From an uncultured Lachnospiraceae bacterium (GTDB taxonomy: Bacteria; Bacillota; Clostridia; Lachnospirales; Lachnospiraceae): a stretch of 64,000 nucleotides of DNA. The notes under the pieces are model-generated. The model saw nothing but the letters and a program-made list of their open reading frames with translations. It was not told the DNA's origin and ran no database searches. Below are positions 25,694 to 34,996 of this stretch, one piece after another; the stretch's first letter is position 1, and every line of letters starts with the position of its first letter. The stretch is taken from positions 1 through 64,000 of the forward strand of contig CAMNRH010000002.1 of the NCBI GenBank assembly GCA_946552115.1. Reading direction: 5' to 3'. The position numbers and the translations under genes are program-made.

Positions 25694-26539
25694 ATGTGTA
25701 ACAGCTTCAGATTGAATAACGGAACTGAGATTCCGTGTATTGGTTTTGGTACTTATAAGGCAACCGACGGAACAGGACCGGAAATAATCAAAGAGGCTCT
25801 TAAAGCCGGATACCGTCATTTTGATACGGCGGCGTTTTATGAAAATGAGGCGGAGATTGGAGAAGCGGCTGCCGATTTTAAAATTCCGAGAGAGGACCTG
25901 TTTCTTACCTCTAAGGTTTGGAAAGCAGATATGGGCGCTGAGAAAACGGGAAAGTCCTTTGAGGCATCGCTTAAAAGGCTCGGAACAGAATATCTTGATT
26001 TATTTCTGATTCACTGGCCCCGTCCCGATTTGAAAAAAGATTGGCAGGGGCCTTTGGCGGAAACATGGAAAGTGATGGAGGAGCTTTACAGAGCCGGAAA
26101 GGTAAGGGCAATCGGCGTCAGCAATTTTATGCCCCATCATTTGGAGGCGTTATTTGGAAGTGCGGATATTTGTCCTTCGGTCAACCAGATAGAGTTCCAT
26201 CCGGGACATACCCAGGAGACGACGGTAGCATATTGTCAGGAAAAAGGCATTCTTGTACAGGCGTGGAGTCCGCTCGGAAGAAAGCGGGTATTAGAGCATC
26301 CGCTCTTAAAGGAGCTGTCGGGAAAATACGGGGTATCCCCGGCGCAGCTCTGTATCCGTTACGCGCTTCAGCGGGGAGTGCTTCCGCTTCCTAAGGCCTC
26401 TTCTTATGAGAGGATGAAGCAGAATCTGGATGTGTTCGGATTTGAGATAAGCTCAGAGGATATGTACCGTATAAGCTCCATGCCGCCTGCGGGCTGGTCG
26501 GGGGAACATCCGGATTTTGAAAGAATTTATTTTACGTAG
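25694..26539 (+). CDS. Aldo/keto reductase
   Basis: A 281-residue NADPH-dependent (beta/alpha)8-barrel enzyme of the 2,5-diketogluconate-reductase-like branch. The catalytic tetrad is visible: Asp in HFDTAAFY, Tyr in AFYENE, Lys in LTSKVW and His in LIHWP. The coenzyme segment near LPKASSYERMKQN is present. Start 25694 follows AAAGGGTG; the longer in-frame reading from 25619 would run into the attenuator hairpin. It is first in the Thr-T-box transcript, which is unusual for an enzyme of general carbonyl reduction. Substrate unknown. Confidence 0.92.
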   Translation: MCNSFRLNNGTEIPCIGFGTYKATDGTGPEIIKEALKAGYRHFDTAAFYENEAEIGEAAADFKIPREDLFLTSKVWKADMGAEKTGKSFEASLKRLGTEYLDLFLIHWPRPDLKKDWQGPLAETWKVMEELYRAGKVRAIGVSNFMPHHLEALFGSADICPSVNQIEFHPGHTQETTVAYCQEKGILVQAWSPLGRKRVLEHPLLKELSGKYGVSPAQLCIRYALQRGVLPLPKASSYERMKQNLDVFGFEISSEDMYRISSMPPAGWSGEHPDFERIYFT

Positions 26540-26566
26540 CATGGATAAAAATTGAGGTGAGATAAG

Positions 26567-27010
26567 ATGAGTGAATTTAAGAAATACACACATAAAGTAC
26601 AATACTATGAGACTGACCAGATGGGAATCGTACATCATTCCAATTATATCCGCTGGTTTGAAGAGGCAAGAATGGATTTTATGGAGCAGATGGGAATCGG
26701 CTATGAACAGATGGAGGAGCAGGGAATCATCAGTCCCGTGCTTTCTGTGGAAGCAGATTATCTCAGGATGGTGCATTTCGGAGAAATTGTGACGATTGAG
26801 ACATATGTTAAGGAATACAACGGGATTAAGCTGACAGTGGGATATGAAATCTTCAGTGACAGGACGGATATGGTACACTGCAGGGGGACTTCCAGGCACT
26901 GCTTTATCAACCGGGACGGGAGGCCATTGTCCTTAAAGCAGGCGTGCCCTGAATTTCATAATATGTTTCATAAAGGCTTGGAGGATCATAAAAAGAATAA
27001 AATAGGATAG
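26567..27010 (+). CDS. Hot-dog fold acyl-CoA thioesterase (YbgC/4HBT type)
   Basis: 147 residues, the normal size for the family. The active-site segment YYETDQMGIVHHSNYIRWFE holds the Asp and the conserved H-x-x-Y region of YbgC-like thioesterases. These hydrolyse short or branched acyl-CoA or acyl-ACP. It has GAGGTGAG upstream and ends 15 bases before thrS, so it is in the Thr T-box operon. The acyl substrate is not known. Confidence 0.88.
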   Translation: MSEFKKYTHKVQYYETDQMGIVHHSNYIRWFEEARMDFMEQMGIGYEQMEEQGIISPVLSVEADYLRMVHFGEIVTIETYVKEYNGIKLTVGYEIFSDRTDMVHCRGTSRHCFINRDGRPLSLKQACPEFHNMFHKGLEDHKKNKIG

Positions 27011-27025
27011 AAAGAGGGAGAAGAG

Positions 27026-28951
27026 ATGAAAATCACATTGAAGGACGGCTCTGTAAAGGAGTACGAAAAAAGCGCGGCGGTAATTGATATTGCAGGGGAT
27101 TTAAGCGAAGGCCTTGCGAGAGTGGCTACAGCGGCAAAGGTAAATGGAGAGCTTGTGGATTTGCGTACGGTGATTGAAAAGGACAGTGAGCTTGAAATTC
27201 TGACCTTTGACAGCGATGAGGGAAAGGGCGCTTTTTTTCATACGACCTCGCATATTATGGCGCAGGCGGTAAAGAGACTGTACCCGGAGACGAAGCTTGC
27301 AATCGGGCCGTCCATTGAGCATGGATTTTACTATGATTTAGACAGGGAAACGCCTTTTACAGCTGAGGATTTGGAAAAAATCGAGGCGGAGATGAAAAGA
27401 ATTGTAAAGGAAAATCTGCCGATTGAAAGATTTACAAAATCAAGAGAGGAAGCCATCGCGTATTTCAAAGAAAAGGATGAGCCTTATAAGGTGGAGCTGA
27501 TTGAGGATCTGCCGGAGGATGAGGAAATCAGCTTTTACAGTCAGGGAGAATTTACAGATCTTTGCGCAGGGCCGCATCTTATGACAACGAAGCCTGTAAA
27601 AGCGTTTAAGCTCACGAGCCTTGCAGGCGCTTACTGGCGCGGAAATGAAAAGAATAAGATGCTTACAAGAATTTACGGTGTGTCTTATCCGAAGAAAGCG
27701 GAGCTTGACGAATATCTTCATATGATGGAGGAGGCGAAGAAGCGTGATCACAGAAAGCTGGGTAAGGAGCTGGGTCTCTTTATGATGTGTGAGGAGGGAC
27801 CGGGATTTCCGTTCTTTCTTCCGAAAGGTATGGTGCTTAAAAATACGCTTCTTGATTATTGGAGAGAGCTTCATAAGAAAAAAGGATATGTTGAAATCTC
27901 GACGCCGATTATTTTAAACAGGCATTTGTGGGAGAATTCGGGACATTGGGACCATTATAAAGATAATATGTACACGACGGTCATTGACGATGAGGATTTT
28001 GCGGTAAAGCCGATGAATTGTCCGGGAGGAATGCTGGTCTATAAGTCCGAGCCGCGTTCTTATAAAGATCTTCCGCTTCGTGTAGGAGAGCTGGGAATTG
28101 TCCACAGGCATGAAAAATCAGGCCAGCTTCACGGGCTGATGCGTGTGCGATGCTTTACGCAGGATGACGCGCATATCTTTATGACTCCGGATCAGATTCG
28201 TGAGGAGATAAAGGGTGTTGCGGGATTGATTGACGAGGTGTACAGTCTGTTTGGATTTAAATATCATGTGGAGCTGTCTACGAGACCGGAGGACAGCATG
28301 GGGAGCGATGAGGACTGGGAGATGGCGACAGAAGGCTTACGCGGCGCTCTTGAGGATCTCGGCATCGCATATGTTGTAAATGAAGGAGACGGGGCGTTTT
28401 ACGGACCGAAGATTGATTTCCATCTGGAGGACTCGATTGGGAGGACATGGCAGTGCGGGACAATTCAGCTTGATATGCAGATGCCTCAGAGATTTGATTT
28501 GGAATATACGGGGGCCGACGGAGAAAAGCATCGTCCGATTATGATTCATCGCGTTGCATTTGGATCCATTGAGCGGTTTATCGGTATTTTGACAGAGCAT
28601 TTTGCAGGGGCATTTCCTACATGGCTTTCTCCGGTACAGGTGAAAGTGCTTCCAATCTCCGATAAATATATGGAATATGGCAGGAAAGTGCGCGCGGCGC
28701 TTGATGAGGCGGGAATCCGTGCTGAGATTGACACAAGAGCGGAAAAAATCGGCTATAAGATTCGTGAGGCGCAGATGAATAAAATTCCTTATATGCTTGT
28801 TGTGGGAGCGAAAGAAGAGGAAGCGGAGGTTGTATCTGTAAGAAGCCGTTTCGCGGGAGATGAAGGACAAAAGGGACTTAAAGAATTTATCAGAGATATT
28901 AAAAATGAAATTGAAATGAAAAAAATTCGTGAAACAGCAAAAGAAGGATAA
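27026..28951 (+). CDS. thrS: Threonyl-tRNA synthetase
   Basis: A 641-residue class II synthetase with all four parts. These are a TGS domain (1-60), an editing domain (about 62-240) with HTTSHIMAQA, the catalytic domain (about 245-530), and the anticodon-binding domain (about 540-635). The catalytic domain has KPMNCPGG, the RVGELGIVHRHEKSG motif 2 region and GSIERFIGIL motif 3. Zinc ligands C (MNCPG), H and H are in place. It is third in a transcript controlled by the Thr T-box 1.4 kb upstream. No second leader fits in the 15-base gap before it. Confidence 0.97.
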   Translation: MKITLKDGSVKEYEKSAAVIDIAGDLSEGLARVATAAKVNGELVDLRTVIEKDSELEILTFDSDEGKGAFFHTTSHIMAQAVKRLYPETKLAIGPSIEHGFYYDLDRETPFTAEDLEKIEAEMKRIVKENLPIERFTKSREEAIAYFKEKDEPYKVELIEDLPEDEEISFYSQGEFTDLCAGPHLMTTKPVKAFKLTSLAGAYWRGNEKNKMLTRIYGVSYPKKAELDEYLHMMEEAKKRDHRKLGKELGLFMMCEEGPGFPFFLPKGMVLKNTLLDYWRELHKKKGYVEISTPIILNRHLWENSGHWDHYKDNMYTTVIDDEDFAVKPMNCPGGMLVYKSEPRSYKDLPLRVGELGIVHRHEKSGQLHGLMRVRCFTQDDAHIFMTPDQIREEIKGVAGLIDEVYSLFGFKYHVELSTRPEDSMGSDEDWEMATEGLRGALEDLGIAYVVNEGDGAFYGPKIDFHLEDSIGRTWQCGTIQLDMQMPQRFDLEYTGADGEKHRPIMIHRVAFGSIERFIGILTEHFAGAFPTWLSPVQVKVLPISDKYMEYGRKVRAALDEAGIRAEIDTRAEKIGYKIREAQMNKIPYMLVVGAKEEEAEVVSVRSRFAGDEGQKGLKEFIRDIKNEIEMKKIRETAKEG

Positions 28952-29020
28952 ATTTTTCGGGTAAAAAGGAAAGATTCGGGCATAATAACCTTGATATTAT
29001 TTTAGATAGGAGGTTAGATT

Positions 29021-29344
29021 ATGCCGGAATTAAGATGTACGGTGCAGTCATGTCTGCACAATAAAAATTATTATTGTGATTTAGATAAGATTGAAGTCGG
29101 AGGACGCTCCGCAAAGCGTTCGGAGGAGACCTGCTGCGACAGCTTTCAGGAGCGGAAAGACAGTAATTCTTACAGCAATGATATGAAAGAGGCGACTGCA
29201 ACAAGTGCGATTGACTGTAAAGCAACAGACTGTGTTTACAATGAAAAATGTCACTGCCATGCAGGGAAAATCAGCGTGGAAGGCGGCAATGCCTGCCAGT
29301 GTGAACAGACGGAATGTGCAACGTTTCAATGTGGATGTGCGTAA
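29021..29344 (+). CDS. DUF1540 protein with two Cys-rich repeats
   Basis: A 107-residue protein made of two related modules (about 3-43 and 63-106). Each is rich in Cys with spacings C-x4-C-x7-C in the first and C-x4-C-x5-C-x-C in the second. The linker is polar. This matches the DUF1540 family common in Clostridia, presumed to bind metal. AGGAGGT lies just before the start. It stands alone, followed by a terminator at 29399. Confidence 0.88.
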   Translation: MPELRCTVQSCLHNKNYYCDLDKIEVGGRSAKRSEETCCDSFQERKDSNSYSNDMKEATATSAIDCKATDCVYNEKCHCHAGKISVEGGNACQCEQTECATFQCGCA

Positions 29345-29398
29345 GGCGGCGGGATAGTATATTCACAGAATCTGCGGGCAGCAGACAGGGAGAGAAGA

Positions 29399-29424
29399 GG
29401 GAAGCGAAAAGGGCTTCCCTTTTT
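29399..29424 (+). terminator. Terminator after the DUF1540 gene
   Basis: GGGAAGC (29399-29405) pairs with GCTTCCC (29413-29419), followed by TTTTT. Confidence 0.85.
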
Positions 29425-29426
29425 GG

Positions 29427-29455
29427 TTGACGCATATTTGAGGAGCGGTTATAAT
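29427..29455 (+). promoter_or_regulatory. Promoter of the AI-2E-family gene / metA operon
   Basis: TTGACG (29427-29432), 17-base spacer, TATAAT (29450-29455). It shows that the in-frame start at 29423 cannot be used. Confidence 0.75.
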
Positions 29456-29482
29456 AGATTTATATGTTCAGGAAAGGTTAAA

Positions 29483-30874
29483 ATGTTTGATATGGATAAG
29501 AAAGAGACAGGTACGAAAGAGGAAAGGGAAGAAGAGAAGCAGGAGCAGGCATATTATAATGAAAGACCGATTTTAGGAAGAAAAGGACCGTCTAAGATAC
29601 GGCAGCAGTTTGGCAGGGGAATGACATATTTTCTTGTTGTGGCAGCCGGTCTGTTATTTTATTTTGCCCTGCTTCGCATGACGGATTTGTCAAAGGGAGT
29701 CGGGCGTATTTTTGGTGTGCTGAAGCCGGTTATATATGGCTGTGTTATTGCATATCTTTTGAATCCGGTTGTAAATAAAGCAGATGCGTTTCTTATACCG
29801 GTGCTGGAAAAAAGGATGGCGCAGAGAGAAAAGGCGTGCAAGCTGTCAAGAGGAATCGGTATTTTTACGGCATTGATTTTGCTGTGTCTGTTAGTAACGG
29901 TTTTGTTTAATCTGTTGATTCCGGAGTTGTATGCCAGTATACGGAATCTGGTTTTCACATTGCCAAGACAGATAGGCAATGCGCTGGATACGCTGAATGA
30001 GGCGCGGCTTGACGATTCTACAACAGGAACTTTTATCAAGACGGCGCTCGAGGAAGGCACCGATATGTTTATGAACTGGATGCGGACGGATCTGCTGGAA
30101 AAGACAAATGAGCTGATGTCCAACCTGACAGTGGGCGTTTTGAATGTTTTGAGTGAAATTTTCAATATTATAATCGGAGTTATCGTATCTATCTACATAT
30201 TATTCAGTAAGGAGTTGTTTGTCCGGCAGAGTAAAAAAGTGATTTATGCGGTTTTTGATGTGAATCATGCCAATATGATTCTGCATCTGACGACAAAAAG
30301 TAATGAGATATTCGGCGGTTTTATCATTGGAAAAATTATTGACTCTGCTATCATCGGGGTGCTGTGCTTTTTCGGACTTTCAATTCTGAATATGCCGTAT
30401 GTGATGCTGGTCAGCGTAATCGTAGGAGTTACAAATGTAATTCCGTTTTTCGGACCATATATCGGTGCGGTTCCCTGTACGATTTTAATATTATTAAGCG
30501 ATCCGATGAAAGGACTTTATTTTGCAATTTTTATTCTGCTTTTGCAGCAGTTTGACGGAAACATACTGGGGCCGAAGATTCTCGGAAATTCTACCGGCCT
30601 TTCGGCGTTCTGGGTAATTGTGGCGATTCTTTTAGGAGGGGGGCTGTTTGGATTTGTGGGAATGGTAATGGGAGTTCCTACATTTGCGGTGCTATACTAT
30701 ATTGTTGAGATGATTGTGGATAACCGCCTGAAACGTAAGAAGCTTCCGACAGGTACGGAGTATTATGATAAAAAAAGTTATGTGGATTCTGACGGAAATT
30801 ATATTCATCCGGAAAATGACAGAGAAGCTATTGAGGAAAATGATATAAAAAATATTGGGAGAAAAGAGGGATAA
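29483..30874 (+). CDS. AI-2E-family (PerM) membrane transporter
   Basis: A 463-residue membrane protein. A charged N-terminal tail rich in Glu and Lys (1-50) is followed by about eight hydrophobic segments. The family-typical C-terminal portion contains GVTNVIPFFGPYIGAVPC, QQFDGNILGPKILG and FGFVGMVMGVPTFAVLYYI. Family members were named for AI-2 export, but others transport ions or unknown solutes, so the substrate is open. Start 29483 has AGGAAAGG at 29470-29477. It lies 3 bases before metA, indicating one operon. Confidence 0.9.
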   Translation: MFDMDKKETGTKEEREEEKQEQAYYNERPILGRKGPSKIRQQFGRGMTYFLVVAAGLLFYFALLRMTDLSKGVGRIFGVLKPVIYGCVIAYLLNPVVNKADAFLIPVLEKRMAQREKACKLSRGIGIFTALILLCLLVTVLFNLLIPELYASIRNLVFTLPRQIGNALDTLNEARLDDSTTGTFIKTALEEGTDMFMNWMRTDLLEKTNELMSNLTVGVLNVLSEIFNIIIGVIVSIYILFSKELFVRQSKKVIYAVFDVNHANMILHLTTKSNEIFGGFIIGKIIDSAIIGVLCFFGLSILNMPYVMLVSVIVGVTNVIPFFGPYIGAVPCTILILLSDPMKGLYFAIFILLLQQFDGNILGPKILGNSTGLSAFWVIVAILLGGGLFGFVGMVMGVPTFAVLYYIVEMIVDNRLKRKKLPTGTEYYDKKSYVDSDGNYIHPENDREAIEENDIKNIGRKEG

Positions 30875-30877
30875 ATT

Positions 30878-31798
30878 ATGCCGATACGGGTACAGAACGG
30901 TCTTCCGGTAAAAGAAATACTGGAACGGGAGAATATATTTGTCATGGATGAGCACCGGGCGGCGCATCAGGATATCCGTCCGATTAAAATCGGACTTTTG
31001 AATCTGATGCCCCTTAAGGAGGATACAGAGCTTCAGATACTCCGTTCAATGTCAAATACGCCGCTGCAGGTGGACGTGTCATTTGTAACGGTATCCAGTC
31101 ATGAGTCAAAAAATACGCCGACCAGTCATCTGAATCAGTTTTATCAGAGATTTTGCGAAATTAAATCTCAAAAATTTGACGGTTTTATTATTACCGGAGC
31201 TCCGGTAGAGCAGATGCCCTTTGAGGAGGTGGATTACTGGGAGGAGTTAAAAGATATTATGGAGTGGAGCAGGACAAATGTTACCTCTACGCTTCATCTT
31301 TGCTGGGGAGCACAGGCAGGCCTTTATTATCATTATGGAATTGATAAGATACAGCTTCCGAAAAAAATGTTCGGAGTATTCAAACATAAGGTTCTGAATC
31401 GAAAGATTCCGCTTGTACGTGGATTTGACGATGTTTTTCTGGCCCCTCATTCCAGACATACGGAGGTGCCGATGGAGAAAATCCGGATGGAAAAGCGGCT
31501 GACGGTTTTGGCGGAATCGGACGAAGCGGGCCTCTTCCTTGCTATGGCGGAGGACGGCAGACAGATTTTTGTTATGGGACATCCGGAGTATGACAGAGTG
31601 ACGCTGGACGGCGAGTATAAGAGAGATTTGGGAAAGGGGCTTCCGATTGAGATCCCGAAAAATTATTATGAGGGTGATGACCCGGAAAAGAGGCCGCTGC
31701 TTACATGGAGGGCTCATGCGAATAACCTTTATACAAATTGGCTCAACTATTATGTATATCAGGTGACGCCGTATGACTTGTACGGGACGCCGTTTTAG
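30878..31798 (+). CDS. metA: Homoserine O-acyltransferase MetA, acetyl-CoA type
   Basis: A 306-residue enzyme that activates homoserine for methionine synthesis. Catalytic C142 lies in HLCWGAQAG, and H235 and E237 in MGHPEYD. Residue 111, known to set acyl specificity, is Glu (ITGAPVEQ), as in Bacillus enzymes that use acetyl-CoA; enterobacterial succinyl enzymes have Gly. I therefore infer O-acetylhomoserine as product. It is cotranscribed with the AI-2E-family gene. No SAM riboswitch was recognised at the operon promoter. A weak AT-rich hairpin follows the stop. Confidence 0.95.
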   Translation: MPIRVQNGLPVKEILERENIFVMDEHRAAHQDIRPIKIGLLNLMPLKEDTELQILRSMSNTPLQVDVSFVTVSSHESKNTPTSHLNQFYQRFCEIKSQKFDGFIITGAPVEQMPFEEVDYWEELKDIMEWSRTNVTSTLHLCWGAQAGLYYHYGIDKIQLPKKMFGVFKHKVLNRKIPLVRGFDDVFLAPHSRHTEVPMEKIRMEKRLTVLAESDEAGLFLAMAEDGRQIFVMGHPEYDRVTLDGEYKRDLGKGLPIEIPKNYYEGDDPEKRPLLTWRAHANNLYTNWLNYYVYQVTPYDLYGTPF

Positions 31799-32047
31799 GC
31801 CGGTGTTTTCAAATTTCTGAAAATTGATGAAAAAATAAAAAAACAGATTAATGTATTCTTCCGATATATAATAACGGGCAGAAAAAAATAGGTGGAAAGA
31901 GTAGAAAAAAAGTCTTAGCAGTTTAGATTTTTATCAATATTTATGAAAATTGGCTGTCTGGAGTTTCTTTTGCATAGGTTTACAAGAAAAATTTGAAGAA
32001 TTTAAGAAAATTATTTAAGCGGAAAAATGTCTGTTTTGTAATAATTC
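31799..32047. other. AT-rich intergenic region without recognisable gene
   Basis: Very A/T-rich sequence after metA. A weak hairpin TTTTCA/TGAAAA near 31806-31823 may serve as the metA terminator. No reading frame with a ribosome-binding site or RNA motif was seen before the promoter at 32048. Confidence 0.5.
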
Positions 32048-32076
32048 TTGCTATTTTCTTTCTAATAATATATAAT
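32048..32076 (+). promoter_or_regulatory. Promoter of the alanine/glycine symporter gene
   Basis: TTGCTA (32048-32053), 17-base spacer, TATAAT (32071-32076), 57 bases before the start codon. Confidence 0.65.
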
Positions 32077-32132
32077 GTCTCCATGCTGTTGAAAATATAT
32101 ATGAAAGAAAAGGAAAGAGAAAGGGGCATTTT

Positions 32133-33515
32133 ATGGGGCAGATAGTAGATATTATTAACAAAATTGACGGCTGGGTATGGGGCTGGTGGATGATTATTCT
32201 GTTATTCGGTACACATCTTTTTATGACAATCCGCACCGGGTTTATTCAGAGATATACGGTGACAAAAGGAATTAAGCTTTCCGTAACGAAGGATACGGAC
32301 GGAGAGGGAGAGGTTTCTCAATTTGGCGCGCTTGCCACAGCGCTTGCAGCGACAATTGGTACGGGAAACATTGTCGGAGTAGGTACGGCGATTGCTCTTG
32401 GCGGCCCCGGAGCGGTGCTTTGGTGCTGGCTTACCGGTGTGTTCGGGATTGCTACAAAATATTCGGAATCCCTAATCGCAGTAAAATACCGGGTAAAAAC
32501 AGAAGACGGACGTATGCAGGGAGGCGCGATGTATGCGCTTGAGCGGGGATTGAATATGAAATGGCTCGCTATGATTTTTGCGTTTTTTGCAGCGTTTGCT
32601 TCCTTTGGAATCGGCTGTGCGACACAGGTGAATGCAATTGCGAGTATTACAGGCGGTAATTTTGGAATCCCGAACTGGATTGTAGGGCTTATTATCGGTG
32701 TTTTGACAGCAATTGTCATTTTTGGAGGAATTAAATCTATTGCAAGAGTATGTGAAAGGCTCGTTCCTTTTATGGCGCTTTTCTATGTGTTGGGATGTAT
32801 TATCATTTTGTGCATTAATTATGACTTTATCATTCCGGCAATTGTAACGATCTGTAAGCTGGCGATTACTCCGGGTGCGGCAGCGGGCGGCCTTGTGGGT
32901 TCAGGGATTCGCCTTGCCATCCAGTACGGAGTTGCAAGAGGTCTTTTTTCCAATGAGTCCGGTATGGGTTCCGCACCGATTGCGGCGGCAGCGGCACAGA
33001 CGAGAAATCCGGTCCGTCAGGCGCTGGTATCCTCTACGGGGACATTCTGGGATACGGTTGTTGTCTGTCTGATGACAGGACTTGTATTGGTGACAACCAT
33101 TATGAAGAATCCCAATATTAATGCGGACCAGATTGGAGACGGCGGCGTTTTGTCCACTCTTGCATTCGGCCAGATTCCGGTATTTGGTCCAATCGTACTT
33201 ACACTTGGAATTATTACATTTGCGTATTCCACGATTCTTGGCTGGGCATATTACGGAGAGCGCTGCGTAGAGTACTTTGCAGGAAGCAAAGGATTAGTGC
33301 CGTACCGTGTTCTGTATATTGTCGTTGCAGTTATCGCGCCGGTTATCAGCTTAAACGTCGTATGGACGGTGGCGGATATCTTAAACGCATTGATGGCGAT
33401 ACCGAATCTGGTGGCGGTATTATTGCTGTCGAATGTGATCGTAAAAGAGACGAAGAAATATATTCATAATCTGGACGCTAAGGATTATACGCCAATTCCG
33501 GTTGTGAAAGAGTAG
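32133..33515 (+). CDS. AgcS-family Na+:alanine/glycine symporter
   Basis: A 460-residue membrane carrier with about 10-11 hydrophobic segments. Conserved parts are ALATALAATIGTGNIVGV, GIATKYSESLIAVKYR and RGLFSNESGMGSAPIAAA. These mark the alanine or glycine:cation symporter family, which imports small neutral amino acids with Na+. It is monocistronic: a promoter precedes it and the Trp T-box promoter follows the stop. Direct substrate unproven. Confidence 0.95.
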   Translation: MGQIVDIINKIDGWVWGWWMIILLFGTHLFMTIRTGFIQRYTVTKGIKLSVTKDTDGEGEVSQFGALATALAATIGTGNIVGVGTAIALGGPGAVLWCWLTGVFGIATKYSESLIAVKYRVKTEDGRMQGGAMYALERGLNMKWLAMIFAFFAAFASFGIGCATQVNAIASITGGNFGIPNWIVGLIIGVLTAIVIFGGIKSIARVCERLVPFMALFYVLGCIIILCINYDFIIPAIVTICKLAITPGAAAGGLVGSGIRLAIQYGVARGLFSNESGMGSAPIAAAAAQTRNPVRQALVSSTGTFWDTVVVCLMTGLVLVTTIMKNPNINADQIGDGGVLSTLAFGQIPVFGPIVLTLGIITFAYSTILGWAYYGERCVEYFAGSKGLVPYRVLYIVVAVIAPVISLNVVWTVADILNALMAIPNLVAVLLLSNVIVKETKKYIHNLDAKDYTPIPVVKE

Positions 33516-33554
33516 TTGTTATATGATACGTCACAAATAAAACTAAAAAAACTA

Positions 33555-33583
33555 TTGACAAATGTCTCTTGTTGCGGTAAAGT
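33555..33583 (+). promoter_or_regulatory. Promoter of the Trp T-box operon
   Basis: TTGACA (33555-33560), 17-base spacer, TAAAGT (33578-33583). Confidence 0.65.
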
Positions 33584-33604
33584 GAATAACGTAAATATTT
33601 AAAA

Positions 33605-33874
33605 CCGCTGAGAAAGAGGAGTAGATTATTCTAAGACATTTCAGAGAATGGCAGGTGGTGAGATTGCCGTATGGAGTGAGTAGTTGAATGGACTTTCGAG
33701 GGCTGCCGGAAATTCTGATAAACGGAAGAGTATGGTATGTCGGGAACCGAACCCGTTATCAATCAGGAGTGTATGTTAGTACATGAGAAAAGTGGACGTT
33801 ACGTCAATTTGAGTGGTACCGCGATAATATGTATATATTACCGTCTCAGGCAGAGAGCCTGAGGCGGTTTTTTT
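33605..33874 (+). promoter_or_regulatory. T-box riboswitch, probably tRNA-Trp specific
   Basis: The stem I 5' part AGAGGAGTAGA lies near 33616-33626, and the T-box core GAGTGGTACCGCG at 33811-33823. The segment TTGAATGGAC (33684-33693) carries specifier TGG (33689-33691), the only Trp codon. The downstream ABC transporter belongs to a family known for Trp-T-box control in Firmicutes. Starvation for charged tRNA-Trp should open transcription of trpXYZ. Confidence 0.88.
33841..33874 (+). terminator. T-box (Trp) attenuator hairpin
   Basis: CCGTCTCAGGC (33841-33851) pairs with GCCTGAGGCGG (33857-33867), one T-G pair, followed by seven T. Confidence 0.92.
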
Positions 33875-33955
33875 ATATAGAAAGCTGCGGTAGACACGTT
33901 TATTTTCTCTCCTAACAGCAGGAAAAATTTCAAAAAAGAAAAGGAGAATGGAACA

Positions 33956-34978
33956 ATGAAAAACAGAGTATTAGCAGGATTATTAACAGTAGCGGCAGCG
34001 GCAGTGCTGACGGCAGGATGCGGCGGCAGTACGTCAGGCGAAAGCGGCGGCGGTAAGGAGAAAGAGAGCTATACGATTGGAATCAGCCAGTTCGCGGAGC
34101 ACGGCTCTCTTGATAACTGCAGAGAAGGCTTTTTAATGGGACTTGAGGAGGAAGGTATTAAAGAGGGTGAGAACCTGACTGTGGACTATAAGAATGCAGC
34201 GGCGGATATGGGAACTGCGGGGCAGATTTCCGACAGCTTTGTATCGGATAAGGTAGATATGATTTGTGCAATTGCGACGCCGACGGCCCAGAGTGCATAT
34301 AACGCGGCGATGGATGCCGATATTCCGGTTATTTACACGGCAGTTACGGACCCGGTGGCGGCGGAGCTTGCGACGGAGGACGGAAAGGCAGTCGGCGAGG
34401 TGACCGGTACTTCCGATAAGCTGCCGGTTGAGGTGCAGCTTCAGATGATTCGTAAGATGCTTCCGGATGCGAAGAAGATTGGTATTATGTATACGACAAG
34501 CGAGGCAAATTCCCTGTCGGCAATTGAAGAATACAAAGACCTGGCGGGAACGTATGATTTTGAGATTATTGAAAAGGGTATCAGCACGACGGCGGATGTT
34601 CCGCTTGCAGCAGAGGATTTGTTAAATAAAGCAGACTGTCTTACAAACCTGACGGATAATACGGTTGTTGCGTCTCTGCCGACGATTCTGGAGAAAGCGG
34701 ACGATAAGAAGATTCCGATATTCGGAAGCGAGATCGAGCAGGTGAAAATCGGATGTCTTGCGGCAGAAGGATTGGATTATATCGCGCTTGGCAAACAGAC
34801 GGGAAAAATGGCGGCAAAGGTTTTGAAAGGAGAAGAAAAGGCGTCGGAGATGTCTTATGAAATCATTACGGAGCCGGGTTTTTATGTAAATACTAAGGTT
34901 GCGGAAAATCTTGGAATTACAGTTCCGACGGATCTTTCTGACAGTGCGGCAGAGAGCTTTTCGGAAATTACAGAATAA
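33956..34978 (+). CDS. trpX: ABC transporter substrate-binding lipoprotein, tryptophan-type (TrpX)
   Basis: 340 residues with a lipoprotein signal: a charged start, a hydrophobic stretch and LTAGC, so Cys21 is the lipidated residue. A Gly/Ser/Glu linker and a type I periplasmic-binding fold follow (about 38-330). The domain belongs to the ABC-type substrate-binding family found with TrpYZ. The Trp specifier in the leader supports tryptophan as ligand, although related proteins bind tyrosine. First gene of a three-gene importer operon. Confidence 0.85.
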   Translation: MKNRVLAGLLTVAAAAVLTAGCGGSTSGESGGGKEKESYTIGISQFAEHGSLDNCREGFLMGLEEEGIKEGENLTVDYKNAAADMGTAGQISDSFVSDKVDMICAIATPTAQSAYNAAMDADIPVIYTAVTDPVAAELATEDGKAVGEVTGTSDKLPVEVQLQMIRKMLPDAKKIGIMYTTSEANSLSAIEEYKDLAGTYDFEIIEKGISTTADVPLAAEDLLNKADCLTNLTDNTVVASLPTILEKADDKKIPIFGSEIEQVKIGCLAAEGLDYIALGKQTGKMAAKVLKGEEKASEMSYEIITEPGFYVNTKVAENLGITVPTDLSDSAAESFSEITE

Positions 34979-34996
34979 GTCTGTGGGAGGCATTTG

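Noticed and set aside
29423..29482. N-terminal extension of the AI-2E-family protein
   Set aside because: The promoter TTGACG/TATAAT lies in this stretch, so it is not transcribed from that start.
31799..32132. Riboswitch before the alanine/glycine symporter (glycine type)
   Set aside because: No paired glycine-aptamer core was recognised; the region is plain A/T-rich with a standard promoter.
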